From: Desulfotomaculum sp.
GTDB taxonomy: Bacteria > Bacillota > Desulfotomaculia > Desulfotomaculales > Ammonificaceae
Reading direction: 5' to 3'
Length of the DNA stretch: 15,093 nucleotides
Assembly: GCA_012961725.1 (NCBI GenBank)
Contig: DTYU01000101.1
Location: 1 to 15,093, forward strand
Shown: positions 5,396 through 12,956 of the stretch, in pieces
How positions within the stretch are numbered: position 1 is the stretch's first letter
Layout: each line of letters starts with the position of its first letter
Position numbers and translations under genes: made by a program
The notes under the pieces: model-generated
Database searches by the model: none
What the model was told of the DNA's origin: nothing
The model's input: the letters and a program-made list of their open reading frames with translations, nothing else

Positions 5396-6152
5396 TACCT
5401 GCCACTTCCCTTGCTAATTCAAAGTAAACCTCCGCACCCCGGCACCTTGGATCATAGACCACCACCGGCTTGCCATGGCTCGGTGCCTCACTCAGCCGAA
5501 CGTTTCTGGGCACCACCGTCCTATAAACCTTTCCCCGGAAGTGCCTCTTCACCTCTTCCGCCACTTGGATCGACAGGTTCGTCCTCCCGTTGAACATCGT
5601 CAGCAATACCCCCTCAATCTCCAGGCGGGGATTCAGCCGCCTTTTGACCAGTTGGATCGTATTGATCAGATGCCCGAGCCCCTCAAGGGCGTAATATTCG
5701 CATTGAATCGGAATTATTACCGAATCCGCTGCGGTAAGCGCGTTCAAAGTCAACAGGCCGAGCGACGGCGGGCAGTCGATCAGGATAAACTCATACTCTC
5801 CCCTGGTCCATGCCAGCGCCCTGTTTAGAACGCCCTCCCGGTTCACCTCGCTCACAAGTTCCACCTCGGCACCGGCCAGCTCTAAATTCGCAGGAACCAC
5901 ATCAAGCTCTTCAACCCAAGGACACCGCAACCGGGCATCCCGCAGCGAGATCTCGTTTACCATCACCTCATACAGCGACTGCTGTATCCTTGTGCTCGCA
6001 ATGCCCAGCCCGCTTGTGGCGTTTCCCTGGGGGTCGGCGTCGATGACCAGCGTTCTGTGCCCTATCAAAGCCAGGCAAGCACCCAGGTTAACTGCCGTAG
6101 TGGTCTTTGCCACGCCCCCTTTTTGGTTCGCGACCGCAATCACCTTGCCCAT
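5388..6152 (-). CDS. parA: ParA/Soj chromosome-partitioning ATPase
   Basis: A 254-residue ParA/Soj ATPase. ATP-bound dimers bind DNA non-specifically and ParB stimulates hydrolysis; in Bacillus, Soj also regulates DnaA. The deviant Walker A motif is KGGVAKTT at residues 11-18, with both lysines (11 and 16) kept but the usual glycine 15 replaced by alanine. The Walker A' segment VIDADPQGN (36-44) keeps Asp40, and the Walker B strand is FILIDCPPS (122-130). The basic PRNVRLSEAPSHGKP segment (215-229) matches the DNA-binding and conserved C-terminal region. ATG at 6150-6152 was chosen because AGGGG lies four bases upstream and MGKVIAVANQKGG is the family start; a longer in-frame extension to 6197 lacks support. 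A sigma-H-like promoter lies about 70 bases upstream. Confidence 0.97.
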   Translation of the reverse strand: MGKVIAVANQKGGVAKTTTAVNLGACLALIGHRTLVIDADPQGNATSGLGIASTRIQQSLYEVMVNEISLRDARLRCPWVEELDVVPANLELAGAEVELVSEVNREGVLNRALAWTRGEYEFILIDCPPSLGLLTLNALTAADSVIIPIQCEYYALEGLGHLINTIQLVKRRLNPRLEIEGVLLTMFNGRTNLSIQVAEEVKRHFRGKVYRTVVPRNVRLSEAPSHGKPVVVYDPRCRGAEVYFELAREVAGNG

Positions 6153-6515
6153 ACGTCCCCTAAAATCGGCCCCCTGCCCCCAATCTTGTTTCCGCACCCT
6201 TCAGTTTCAGCGCCCCAACGAATTATTCCACCTTTTGAAACAAACTCCTGCTTCTAAGGTAGTTAAATGTCACGTAACGCCGGCTCTAAACACCTAACTG
6301 CTTGCCGGGCATACCACTGGCTGATCCGAGGGCGGACACACTTGTCCACCTACACCAATAAGCCGGTCAGATGCAAGGGGTCCCGCCTCGCATAATGACG
6401 AGGGAAATCGCTCCGCGAATTCCCGCAAATAGTTTTGCCGCTCACTTCTTACCGCCGACTCCTGTTATGACTTGATAGCCAACTGTTGCCGCTCAATGCA
6501 CCCTGCACGGCGGGC
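6153..6515. other. Intergenic region upstream of parA
   Basis: No gene is seen in these 363 bases between rsmG and parA. They hold a sigma-H-like promoter (6221-6251), two copies of TTGCCGCTCA 51 bases apart (6435-6444 and 6486-6495) and a small hairpin CCTCG/CGAGG at about 6388-6405 without a T-run. I could not find a convincing terminator after rsmG, so readthrough into parAB is possible. Confidence 0.6.
6221..6251 (-). promoter_or_regulatory. Sigma-H-like promoter for parAB
   Basis: Minus strand: GCAGGAGTT (6243-6251) and GGAATAATT (6221-6229). Measured as AGGAGTT to TGGAAT, the spacer is 12 bases. This agrees with the Bacillus sigma-H pattern (RnAGGAwWW, 11-12 bases, RnnGAATww). The predicted start point is about 60 bases before the parA ATG. 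A sigma-H link would place segregation under transition-state and early-sporulation control, which is inference. Confidence 0.5.
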
Positions 6516-7232
6516 CTACAGCGGCCTCTTTCGAGGAATCCCCGGCCGTCGCGGGTAACCAGCCGGAGTACGCCTCTCCTTCATAACAAAGATGAGCAGC
6601 CGCCCGTCCCCCGTTAAAGGCAGTCTGTACTCTCTCACCGCCTCTATCCTCCCGCCCAGCACTCCCACCGAACTAACCGCCTCCGCCATCTCTTCTCTTC
6701 CTTTGGGGCCTTTGAAAGCGATACATCTCCCTCCAACACGCACAAAGGGCAACATGTACTCGGCCAATTCGCGTAAAGGCGCCACGGCCCTCGCCGTAAC
6801 CCAGTCAAATCGCTCACGGTAGTTATCCAACCGCCCATACTCCTCGGCCCTCCCCCAGACCACCTCTATATTCTTGAGCCCCAGTGACTCCACGACCTTT
6901 CGTTGAAACTCTGCTTTTTTCTTAACCGCTTCTAACAGGACGACGCGCAGCCCTCTTGCCGCAATCCCCAACGGCATCCCGGGGAATCCCGCGCCGCTGC
7001 CGACGTCTAACACACATTCTCCAGGGGTGAAAGACACCCATTTCAGCAGGACCAGTGAGTCAACGAAATGTTTTGTCGCGACCTCCATGGGGGCTGTAAT
7101 TCCAGTAAGATTCAGCACCGCCGCCTCCTTGGCCAAAATCTTGTAGTACAAAATAAAAAGCCTTTCTGTACCAGGCTCCAGCGCCACCCCCAGCTCCTTT
7201 AGCCCCCCGCGTAATGCTTCCTCAAACCCCAT
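6516..7232 (-). CDS. rsmG: 16S rRNA (guanine-527-N7) methyltransferase RsmG
   Basis: A 238-residue SAM-dependent methyltransferase that modifies G527 of 16S rRNA (E. coli numbering), formerly GidB. Family landmarks: LNLTGI (40-45), the KHFVDSLVLL helix (54-63), SAM-binding motif I CVLDVGSGAGFPGMPLGI (73-90), the LLEAVKKKAEFQRKV segment after it, and the C-terminal PRRPGIPRKRPL. The length is typical. ATG with GGAG eight bases upstream sets the start. The 111-base gap from mnmG holds four copies of CTCCGCT. In many Firmicutes rsmG sits exactly here, between mnmG and parA. Confidence 0.96.
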   Translation of the reverse strand: MGFEEALRGGLKELGVALEPGTERLFILYYKILAKEAAVLNLTGITAPMEVATKHFVDSLVLLKWVSFTPGECVLDVGSGAGFPGMPLGIAARGLRVVLLEAVKKKAEFQRKVVESLGLKNIEVVWGRAEEYGRLDNYRERFDWVTARAVAPLRELAEYMLPFVRVGGRCIAFKGPKGREEMAEAVSSVGVLGGRIEAVREYRLPLTGDGRLLIFVMKERRTPAGYPRRPGIPRKRPL

Positions 7233-7240
7233 CGCTGATT

Positions 7241-7334
7241 CTCCGCTACCTCCGCGCGCTGCCCTCCGCTACAAACTATAATAAACGCCTCTCCGCTGCC
7301 TCCGTAAATAGTAACATAGCAAATCTTCTCCGCT
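7241..7334. repeat. Four CTCCGCT motifs between mnmG and rsmG
   Basis: CTCCGCT starts at 7241, 7264, 7291 and 7328 (AGCGGAG on the minus, transcribed, strand). Related words (CTCCGCGC at 7250, CTCCGTAA at 7299) lie between them. The spacings are uneven (23, 27, 37 bases), so this is not a strict tandem repeat. The four AGCGGAG copies each resemble a weak Shine-Dalgarno; only the one at 7241-7247 lies close enough to serve rsmG. Confidence 0.7.
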
Positions 7335-7343
7335 CTCGAACTG

Positions 7344-9233
7344 TTACGCCTGTACACCCTGCGTGCGTGCCGCCTCTTTTAGCCGCTTCAGAAAAACGAC
7401 CAGCGCCGCGACGTCCCCGCTTGATACCCCGCTGATCCGTGCCGCCTGGCCGACCGAAGTCGGTCGGATCCGCTTCAGCTTCTCTCTCCCCTCGTTTGAT
7501 AGGCCCTTAACGCCGTCGTAATCGAAATCCGCCGGGATCCTCCTCTCCTCCATCTTCCGGAAGCGCTCCACTTCGGCGACCTGCTGCTTAATGTATCCTT
7601 CGTATTTAACCTGGTTTTCCGCCTCGGCGGCCACATCCGACGGCGTCCCGCCCGGCAGCACACCTGCCTTCACCAGGTCGAAATAACCGATCTCCGGCCT
7701 GCGCAGCAACTCGGCCGCCTTTACCCTCCTGCCCGTTGCGCTTTGCCCTTTTTCCCCAAGAAGCCGCACCGTAATATCCGGCGGCACCACCACCTCCTTT
7801 AGCCTTTCCATTTCCCTGGCGATGGCCTCCTGCCGCCGTACGAAAATACCGTACCGCTCCTCGTCAACCAGACCGACCCGCCGACCCTTCTCCGTCAGCC
7901 GCAAGTCCGCGTTATCCTGGCGGAGCAGCAGCCTGTATTCCGCCCTGGCCGTAAGCAACCTGTATGGCTCGTCCGTTCCTTTTGTTACGAGGTCGTCGAT
8001 CAACACGCCGATGTACCCCTCGTCCCGGCCTATTACGAGCGGTTCCTCCCCGCGCAGAAAAAGAACGGCGTTAATCCCGCTGATTATCCCCTGAGCAGCA
8101 GCTTCTTCATAACCCGAAGTGCCGTTTATCTGCCCCGCCAAGAACAGCCCCGGGATCTCCTTCACCATCAGCCAGGAAGTCAATTGCGTCGGCACCACAT
8201 AGTCGTACTCGATGGCATAGCCGGGCCGGGTTATCACCGCCCTCTCAAGTCCCGGCACTGTCCTGAGCATCGCTATCTGTACATCTTCCGGGAGGCTCGT
8301 GCTTAAGCCCTGGATGTATATCTCCGCCGTGCTCCTCCCTTCCGGTTCGAGAAAGACCTGGTGCCTCTCCCGCTCGAACTGCACCACCTTTCCTTCGATC
8401 GAAGGGCAGTACCGTGGGCCCCTTCCTTCGATAACCCCGGAAAAGAGCGGTGCCCGGTGCAGGTTCTCCCGGATTATCCTATGCGTCTCCGGCGTCGTAT
8501 AAGTAAGCCAGCAAGAAACCTGTTCACTGATGCGGTGCCTTCCCAAAAAAGAAAACGTACCTGCCTGGGGTTCTCCATGCTGGGGAATCGTCTTACTGAA
8601 ATCGATGCTTCGCCCGTCCACCCGCGGGGACGTTCCGGTCTTAAACCGGTCCATCTGCAGCCCTAACTCTTTTAAACTCTCCGCCAACCCAACGGCGGGC
8701 ATCTGCCCATTCGGCGCACCGGCATAGGTCATATCGCCAACCACAATTCTCGACCGGAGGTAGGTACCCGTCGTCACCACCAAGGCGCGCGCCGCAAAGA
8801 AGGCCCCTGTTTCAGTTATCACCCCGCGGACCCCGCTATCGCCCACGCTGATCCGCTCCACCCGCGCCTGTTTCACATGCAAAAGCGGCTCCTTTGACAA
8901 AACCCGCCGCATTTCCTGCTGGTACCTTTCCTTGTCGGTTTGCGCGCGCAATGCACGCACCGCCGGTCCCTTCCCTGTGTTGAGCATCCGGACCTGAATC
9001 GCCGCTTTATCCGTGTTAACCGCCATTTCGCCACCGAGCGCGTCTATCTCTCGCACCAGGTGTCCCTTTGCAGGGCCGCCTACCGCGGGGTTGCACGGCA
9101 TCAGCGCCACGTAGTCAATACTCAAGGTGAGCAGGAGCGTCCGCATCCCCATCCTAGCGGACGCCAGCGCCGCCTCACACCCGGCATGGCCGGCACCGAT
9201 TACGATAACGTCGTAGTCCCCTGCCGCAAACAA
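7344..9233 (-). CDS. mnmG: tRNA uridine 5-carboxymethylaminomethyl modification enzyme MnmG
   Basis: A 629-residue FAD-dependent enzyme, formerly GidA, that works with MnmE to modify U34 of certain tRNAs using methylene-tetrahydrofolate. The N-terminal dinucleotide-binding motif is VIGAGHAGCEAALASARMG (residues 11-29). MPCNPAVGGPAKGHLVREI (about 45-63) supplies one conserved cysteine. GRGPRYCPSIEGKV, around residues 270-283, carries the catalytic-type YCPS cysteine. AGQINGTSGYEEAAAQGIISGINA (about 370-393) is the second family signature. The C-terminal helical domain binds MnmE and tRNA. The start is TTG, with GAGGTG overlapping the mnmE stop region. The gap to mnmE is ten bases, consistent with co-expression of the two partners. 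Confidence 0.97.
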   Translation of the reverse strand: MFAAGDYDVIVIGAGHAGCEAALASARMGMRTLLLTLSIDYVALMPCNPAVGGPAKGHLVREIDALGGEMAVNTDKAAIQVRMLNTGKGPAVRALRAQTDKERYQQEMRRVLSKEPLLHVKQARVERISVGDSGVRGVITETGAFFAARALVVTTGTYLRSRIVVGDMTYAGAPNGQMPAVGLAESLKELGLQMDRFKTGTSPRVDGRSIDFSKTIPQHGEPQAGTFSFLGRHRISEQVSCWLTYTTPETHRIIRENLHRAPLFSGVIEGRGPRYCPSIEGKVVQFERERHQVFLEPEGRSTAEIYIQGLSTSLPEDVQIAMLRTVPGLERAVITRPGYAIEYDYVVPTQLTSWLMVKEIPGLFLAGQINGTSGYEEAAAQGIISGINAVLFLRGEEPLVIGRDEGYIGVLIDDLVTKGTDEPYRLLTARAEYRLLLRQDNADLRLTEKGRRVGLVDEERYGIFVRRQEAIAREMERLKEVVVPPDITVRLLGEKGQSATGRRVKAAELLRRPEIGYFDLVKAGVLPGGTPSDVAAEAENQVKYEGYIKQQVAEVERFRKMEERRIPADFDYDGVKGLSNEGREKLKRIRPTSVGQAARISGVSSGDVAALVVFLKRLKEAARTQGVQA

Positions 9234-9243
9234 CCCTTACACC

Positions 9244-10626
9244 TCACTTACCCACACAGAAATCGCGGAAGATGCCCTCGATAACATCCTCAGTTACAGT
9301 CTCTCCGGTGATCTCCCCGAGCGCCGTTGCCGCGGCACGAATCTCTAAACTTACAACATCTTCCGGCACCCCCGCGTTCAACCCGTCTATCGCCGCACGT
9401 ATCCCCGCTACGTACCGTTCCACCGCCTCCCGGTGGCGCACTCGGCTGATAAGCACCTCGTCCGGGCGTAAAACCCGGCCGCCAAACACCTTCTCTGTTA
9501 TCGCCCGGCGCAAAGACTGTAATCCTTCTCCGGTCACCGCCGATACCTTAACTACAGGAACTTCTCCCGCCAGCGCCCGGATCTCCGCCGGAGAAATCCC
9601 TGCAGCGCTCAAGTCTATCTTGTTCACGGCCACAATTTGTTCCCTTCCCGCCGCGGCCTCAAAGACCGCCTTATCTTCCCGGGTTATCCCGCTCGCCGCA
9701 TCTAAGACCACAACCACCAGTTGCGCGCCGGCAAGCGCCTCCCGGGCGCGGGCTACCCCGATCCTTTCCACTTCCTCCACCGCGTCCCTTATCCCGGCCG
9801 TATCAAGGATTCGTACGGGAATCCCCTTTACGTTCACTATCTCCTCCACAATATCCCGAGTGGTACCGGGCCACGCGCTTACAATCGCCTTGTCCCTCCC
9901 GGCAAGCGCGTTCAAGAGCGATGACTTGCCCACGTTTGCCCTCCCGGCGAGCACCATCATTATGCCGTCCCTGTAAACCGTCCCGGCCGCCGCGTTTTCG
10001 CAAAGCGCCTCCCCCCGCCGCTTCAGTTCCCCTAAGCGCGCAAGCAACTCCCGGCGTTCTATCCCCGGCACATCCTCCGGAAAATCAATCCCTGCCTCCA
10101 GCGCACTCAGAACCGATACCGTTTCTTCGCGCAGCCCCTCTATCTCCCGCGTCAACCTGCCCAACAACTGCCCCTGGGCCACCCTGAGCCCTTCCTCTGT
10201 AAACGCCCGGATTACATCCAAGACGGCCTCTGCCTGACAGAGATCGATTCGCCCCCCGAGCAAAGCCCGCTGGGTGAACTCACCCGGTTCGGCAAGCCGC
10301 GCCCCGGCAGCAAGCACCGCCTCAAGCACCTTTTTTGCGGCAATAAACCCGCCGTGGCAATTAAACTCGACCACGTCCTCGGTCGTAAAGCTGTAAGGCG
10401 CACGCATAAAAGAAAGAAGGACCTCGTCGATAACCGTCCCGTTCTCCGGGTCTAACACAAACCCGTACACCAGGCGATATCCCGGTCCCTCTGCCCAGGC
10501 GCGGTTTTTCTTGGCCATAAAGACCCTCTTTGCTATGGCCACCGCCTCCCGCCCGCTCACCCGGACAATCCCGATCCCTCCTTCGCCAAGAGGTGTAGAG
10601 ATAGCAGCGATCGTGTCCTCGCGCAC
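9244..10626 (-). CDS. mnmE: tRNA modification GTPase MnmE
   Basis: A 460-residue GTPase, formerly TrmE, partner of MnmG in modifying tRNA U34. The N-terminal tetrahydrofolate-binding domain (about 1-120) begins DTIAAISTPLGEGGIGIVRVSG. The GTPase motifs are G1 GRANVGKS (228-235), G2 GTTRD (254-258), G3 DTAG (275-278) and G4 NKID (335-338). The C-terminus ends in CVGK, the conserved Cys-x-Gly-Lys motif with the catalytic cysteine. The length is standard. GTG is the start. The SD AGGTGA is close to it, and the gap to jag is 11 bases. All expected residues are present, so it should be functional. Confidence 0.97.
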   Translation of the reverse strand: MREDTIAAISTPLGEGGIGIVRVSGREAVAIAKRVFMAKKNRAWAEGPGYRLVYGFVLDPENGTVIDEVLLSFMRAPYSFTTEDVVEFNCHGGFIAAKKVLEAVLAAGARLAEPGEFTQRALLGGRIDLCQAEAVLDVIRAFTEEGLRVAQGQLLGRLTREIEGLREETVSVLSALEAGIDFPEDVPGIERRELLARLGELKRRGEALCENAAAGTVYRDGIMMVLAGRANVGKSSLLNALAGRDKAIVSAWPGTTRDIVEEIVNVKGIPVRILDTAGIRDAVEEVERIGVARAREALAGAQLVVVVLDAASGITREDKAVFEAAAGREQIVAVNKIDLSAAGISPAEIRALAGEVPVVKVSAVTGEGLQSLRRAITEKVFGGRVLRPDEVLISRVRHREAVERYVAGIRAAIDGLNAGVPEDVVSLEIRAAATALGEITGETVTEDVIEGIFRDFCVGK

Positions 10627-10637
10627 CCCATCACCTG

Positions 10638-11258
10638 CTATTTCCTCGGGGAGATTACAATCTTTCTAAACGGTTCCTCCCCTTCGCTAAAGGTATATAT
10701 ATCATTCCTGCTTTTTAGCGCCATGTGAATCACGCGCCGTTCGTGCGGGTTCATCGGCTCCAAAGCAACGCTCCGGCCCCGCTGCTTCGCCTTATCCGCC
10801 AGTTTCATCGCCAGCTCACGCAACGTCTCGTCGCGCTTCTTTCGGTATCCCCCTACGTCGATCTGCACCCGTTTCCTCTCTCCCTCGCTCCTGTTGACAG
10901 CCAGACCAACAAGGTACTGCAGCGCGTTCAGCGTCTCTCCCCTCCTGCCGATAAGCGCCCCCATTCTGTCACCGTTGATCTCAATCTCTATTCTTCGCTC
11001 GTTCTCGTGCACCACCACGTTTCCATCCAGCCCCATCGACGTGATTATTTTCTTCACCAGGACCCCTGCTCTCTCCCCTAAGCTGTCTTTGACTGTCACT
11101 TTGACTACTGCCGGTTTCGCCCCTAGTATACCAAACAGTCCCTTTGCGGGTTCGCTCAGCACTTCAACCGATACGTCACTGACGGCAGCCCCCAAGTCAG
11201 CAAGGGCCAACTTGACGGCCTCCTCAACAGACTTACCGCTTTTTACCACTTCCTTCAC
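10638..11258 (-). CDS. jag: Jag/KhpB RNA-binding protein
   Basis: A 206-residue SpoIIIJ-associated protein, also called KhpB or EloR in other Firmicutes, where it binds RNA with KhpA and affects cell elongation. Three parts are visible: a Jag_N domain (about 1-50, SGKSVEEAVKLALADLG and GLFGILGAKPA); a KH domain with GALIGRRGETLNALQYLVGL; and a C-terminal R3H domain with MNPHERRVIHMAL. The KH GxxG loop reads GRRG, which is intact. The GTG start lies 26 bases inside the end of yidC, with GGAGG nine bases upstream, so it is translationally coupled to the insertase, matching the usual SpoIIIJ-Jag pairing. Confidence 0.96.
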   Translation of the reverse strand: MKEVVKSGKSVEEAVKLALADLGAAVSDVSVEVLSEPAKGLFGILGAKPAVVKVTVKDSLGERAGVLVKKIITSMGLDGNVVVHENERRIEIEINGDRMGALIGRRGETLNALQYLVGLAVNRSEGERKRVQIDVGGYRKKRDETLRELAMKLADKAKQRGRSVALEPMNPHERRVIHMALKSRNDIYTFSEGEEPFRKIVISPRK

Positions 11259-11943
11259 CCTCTAAAGCCTCCTTCCCGACACCGACCAGACGCCTGTTCA
11301 TCACATATTGCTGAGCGATAGTCAAAAGGTTGAAGACCACCCAGTACAGGCCCAACCCCGCCGGCAGGGTGATGGTGATGTAAGCGATGAAAGCGGGCAT
11401 CGTCAGCGACATCACCCGCTGCATCTGCTCCTGCCCGCTGGCCTGGGGGGTCAGCCGCATCTGCCAGTAGGTGGTTACGCCGGCGAGTAACGGAAGCAGT
11501 ATATCCACCGGGCGGTGGATTCCTCTTTGTCCCAGGTTGGCGATCCACAGGAAGTCCAGGTGTTCCACACCCGGGGCTTGAAAAAGATTCAGGAGCGCCC
11601 GGTATAGCGCTATTAGAATCGGCAACTGGATTAGCAACGGCAGACACCCGCTGAGAGGATTGACCCCTTGCTCCTTATAAAGCTCCATCATCTTCTGCTG
11701 CAGTTTCTGCGGATCCTTCTTGTACTTCTGCTGTATCTCCTTGATCTTTGGCTGCAACCTTTGCATGGCCACCATCGAGTGCATCTGCCTGTAGTTCAGG
11801 GGATAGAGCACTACCTTTATTATTACCGTGAGCAAAACTATCGCCAGGCCGTAGTTTGGCACGCCTATAGCCGCTGTAACGCCGTACAGCGCGTTTAGTA
11901 TCACGGTCATTCCGTCTACAAGCGCCCCAAATATTTCGCCCAA
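11233..11943 (-). CDS. yidC: YidC/Oxa1 family membrane protein insertase
   Basis: A 236-residue insertase that helps membrane proteins enter the bilayer, alone or with the Sec translocon. Hydrophobic segments lie at about 31-50, 96-120, 147-162, 180-195 and 196-213. A charged cytoplasmic hairpin lies between (LQPKIKEIQQKYKKDPQKLQQ, about 63-83). The groove charge that is Arg in Bacillus SpoIIIJ appears as Lys43 in TVIIKVVLYPL. NPLSGCLPLLIQLPILIALYRAL is the conserved family block. Unlike SpoIIIJ there is no lipobox signal peptide. TTG is the start, with GGAGG seven bases upstream that overlaps the yidD stop. It is followed by jag with a 26-base overlap. Confidence 0.95.
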   Translation of the reverse strand: MGEIFGALVDGMTVILNALYGVTAAIGVPNYGLAIVLLTVIIKVVLYPLNYRQMHSMVAMQRLQPKIKEIQQKYKKDPQKLQQKMMELYKEQGVNPLSGCLPLLIQLPILIALYRALLNLFQAPGVEHLDFLWIANLGQRGIHRPVDILLPLLAGVTTYWQMRLTPQASGQEQMQRVMSLTMPAFIAYITITLPAGLGLYWVVFNLLTIAQQYVMNRRLVGVGKEALEGEGSGKKR

Positions 11944-11947
11944 TCTG

Positions 11948-12172
11948 CTACCTCCTTAAAACATCCGGCACAGGATCGTGCCCGCCGGCTGAGAAAGGGT
12001 GACACCGCACCAGGCGGCGGATCCCGATCAGCCCGCCGCGTATAACCCCATACCGCTCAATCGCCTCAAACGCGTACTGTGAACAGGTGGGATAGAATCG
12101 GCACCGCGGCGGCAAACATGGCGAAACTATAACCTGATAAATCCTAAGCACGGTTAACACGATGATCTTCAC
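11948..12172 (-). CDS. yidD: YidD membrane protein insertion efficiency factor
   Basis: A 74-residue protein of the YidD family, which assists YidC-dependent insertion and binds the inner membrane. Its central signature SPCLPPRCRFYPTCSQYAFEAI (split here as SPCLPPRCRF and YPTCSQYAFEAI, residues 17-38) with three cysteines is typical, followed by RCHPFSAGGHDPVP. The N-terminal amphipathic-hydrophobic stretch is also standard. The GTG start lies 29 bases inside rnpA. The stop codon is part of the yidC Shine-Dalgarno sequence, leaving a four-base gap. Confidence 0.95.
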   Translation of the reverse strand: MKIIVLTVLRIYQVIVSPCLPPRCRFYPTCSQYAFEAIERYGVIRGGLIGIRRLVRCHPFSAGGHDPVPDVLRR

Positions 12173-12500
12173 ATGCTTTGCCCCCCAACTTCCTAATGGC
12201 CGCTTTCATATTGCTCTGCACCGAACGGTAGTCCGCCTCGGCGGTCGAGCCTCTCCATAATATTACGTAATCATAACCCGGCTTGAACCAACCCTTGTTG
12301 AGCCTGCAGACTTCCCTGACAAGCCGCCGCACTCTATTACGACCTACTACTGATGTAACCTTCCGACTTACCGCAAACCCCACACGGGAAACGCCGAACC
12401 TGTTCGGTAAAACATATACCGCTACGTTGTCCGTTGCGCTCCTGCTCCCTTTCTTAAAGATCTTTTCAAACTCCCTCCCTCTAAGCTTCGCGCGGCACAC
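12144..12500 (-). CDS. rnpA: Ribonuclease P protein component
   Basis: A 118-residue RNase P protein that assists the catalytic RNA in trimming tRNA 5' leaders. Recognisable features are LRGREFEKIFKKGSR near the N-terminus and the RNR signature VSRKVTSVVGRNRVRRLVREVCR (in two parts, residues about 43-65), which contacts the RNA. GTG at 12498-12500 is the only plausible start, since an in-frame TAG lies two codons upstream. The Shine-Dalgarno is weak (GGTAGGGC). The 3' end overlaps yidD by 29 bases. It follows rpmH by 115 bases, in the classic rpmH-rnpA order. Confidence 0.95.
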   Translation of the reverse strand: MCRAKLRGREFEKIFKKGSRSATDNVAVYVLPNRFGVSRVGFAVSRKVTSVVGRNRVRRLVREVCRLNKGWFKPGYDYVILWRGSTAEADYRSVQSNMKAAIRKLGGKACEDHRVNRA

Positions 12501-12615
12501 GCCCTACCGACGCTCCCCGTTGAGAAAAGTGCCGGCGCCGTAGCGGAAACAGAAGCCTGGCCGACCGGTAACTTCTCCCCGTTTTTTTTCAACCGCTTTC
12601 TCCTTGCCCGCAAAA

Positions 12616-12750
12616 CTAAGCGGAGAGTCTCCTGCGCCCTTTGAGCCTTCTCCTCCGGATGATCTCCCGGCCTCCGCGGGTGCGCATCCTTTTTAAGAAC
12701 CCGTGCATGCGCTTGCGGCGTCTCACTTTTGGCTGGTATGTCCTCTTCAC
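12616..12750 (-). CDS. rpmH: 50S ribosomal protein L34
   Basis: A 44-residue ribosomal protein L34: after the GTG start the sequence is KRTYQPKVRRRKRMHGFLKR, then a basic tail ending RRLKGRRRLSA. Length and composition match the family exactly. The open frame continues upstream as far as 13125, but that extension overlaps dnaA and is not protein-like, so GTG 12748-12750 is the start. The promoter at 12797-12825 gives a leader of about 40 bases. It heads the long minus-strand run through rsmG. Confidence 0.96.
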   Translation of the reverse strand: MKRTYQPKVRRRKRMHGFLKRMRTRGGREIIRRRRLKGRRRLSA

Positions 12751-12796
12751 CCTCTCACCCGCCAGACAAAATACTCTCTGCACCAGATACAGAGAA

Positions 12797-12825
12797 ATTA
12801 TATCCCACCGCCTCCCACCGGTCAA
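12797..12825 (-). promoter_or_regulatory. Sigma-A promoter of rpmH
   Basis: Minus strand: -35 TTGACC (12820-12825), a 17-base spacer, -10 TATAAT (12797-12802). The -10 is perfect and the -35 has one mismatch, making this the strongest promoter in the window. That fits a ribosomal protein operon. Confidence 0.9.
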
Positions 12826-12868
12826 GCAAAAAAGGCGCCTTGTATACGGTCTCCCCGGCAAAGAGCAG

Positions 12869-12897
12869 TTGATAACCTGGCCCCTGTCTGCTAAAAT
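12869..12897 (+). promoter_or_regulatory. Sigma-A promoter of dnaA
   Basis: -35 TTGATA (12869-12874), a 17-base spacer, -10 TAAAAT (12892-12897). Each hexamer has one mismatch. The predicted start near 12904 gives a leader of about 95 bases that contains the DnaA boxes, so DnaA autoregulation is likely. A weak box-like TTATCAACT (reverse strand, about 12868-12876) overlaps the -35. Confidence 0.7.
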
Positions 12898-12923
12898 ATA
12901 CATTATACAGTAAAGCCATCTAC

Positions 12924-12956
12924 TTTTCCACAGACTGTGAAAAATCCTGTGGACGC
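12924..12956. promoter_or_regulatory. DnaA-box cluster
   Basis: TTTTCCACA (12924-12932, plus strand) and TTTTTCACA (12936-12944, minus strand) both fit the TTWTNCACA consensus and face each other across three bases, forming a near-palindrome. A third, weaker site is GCGTCCACA (12948-12956, minus strand), with three mismatches to TTATCCACA. They lie between the dnaA promoter and its start codon. Confidence 0.75.

Noticed and set aside
8869..8884. parS-like sequence in mnmG (13 of 16 matches)
   Set aside because: Three mismatches, including the central CACGTG dyad and the right arm, and it is within ordinary coding sequence. Only a ParB binding experiment could rescue it.
9272..9976. 234-residue plus-strand open frame
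   Set aside because: Antisense to mnmE. Its Ser/Thr/Ala-rich low-complexity sequence is the mirror of the coding strand, and mnmE is certain.
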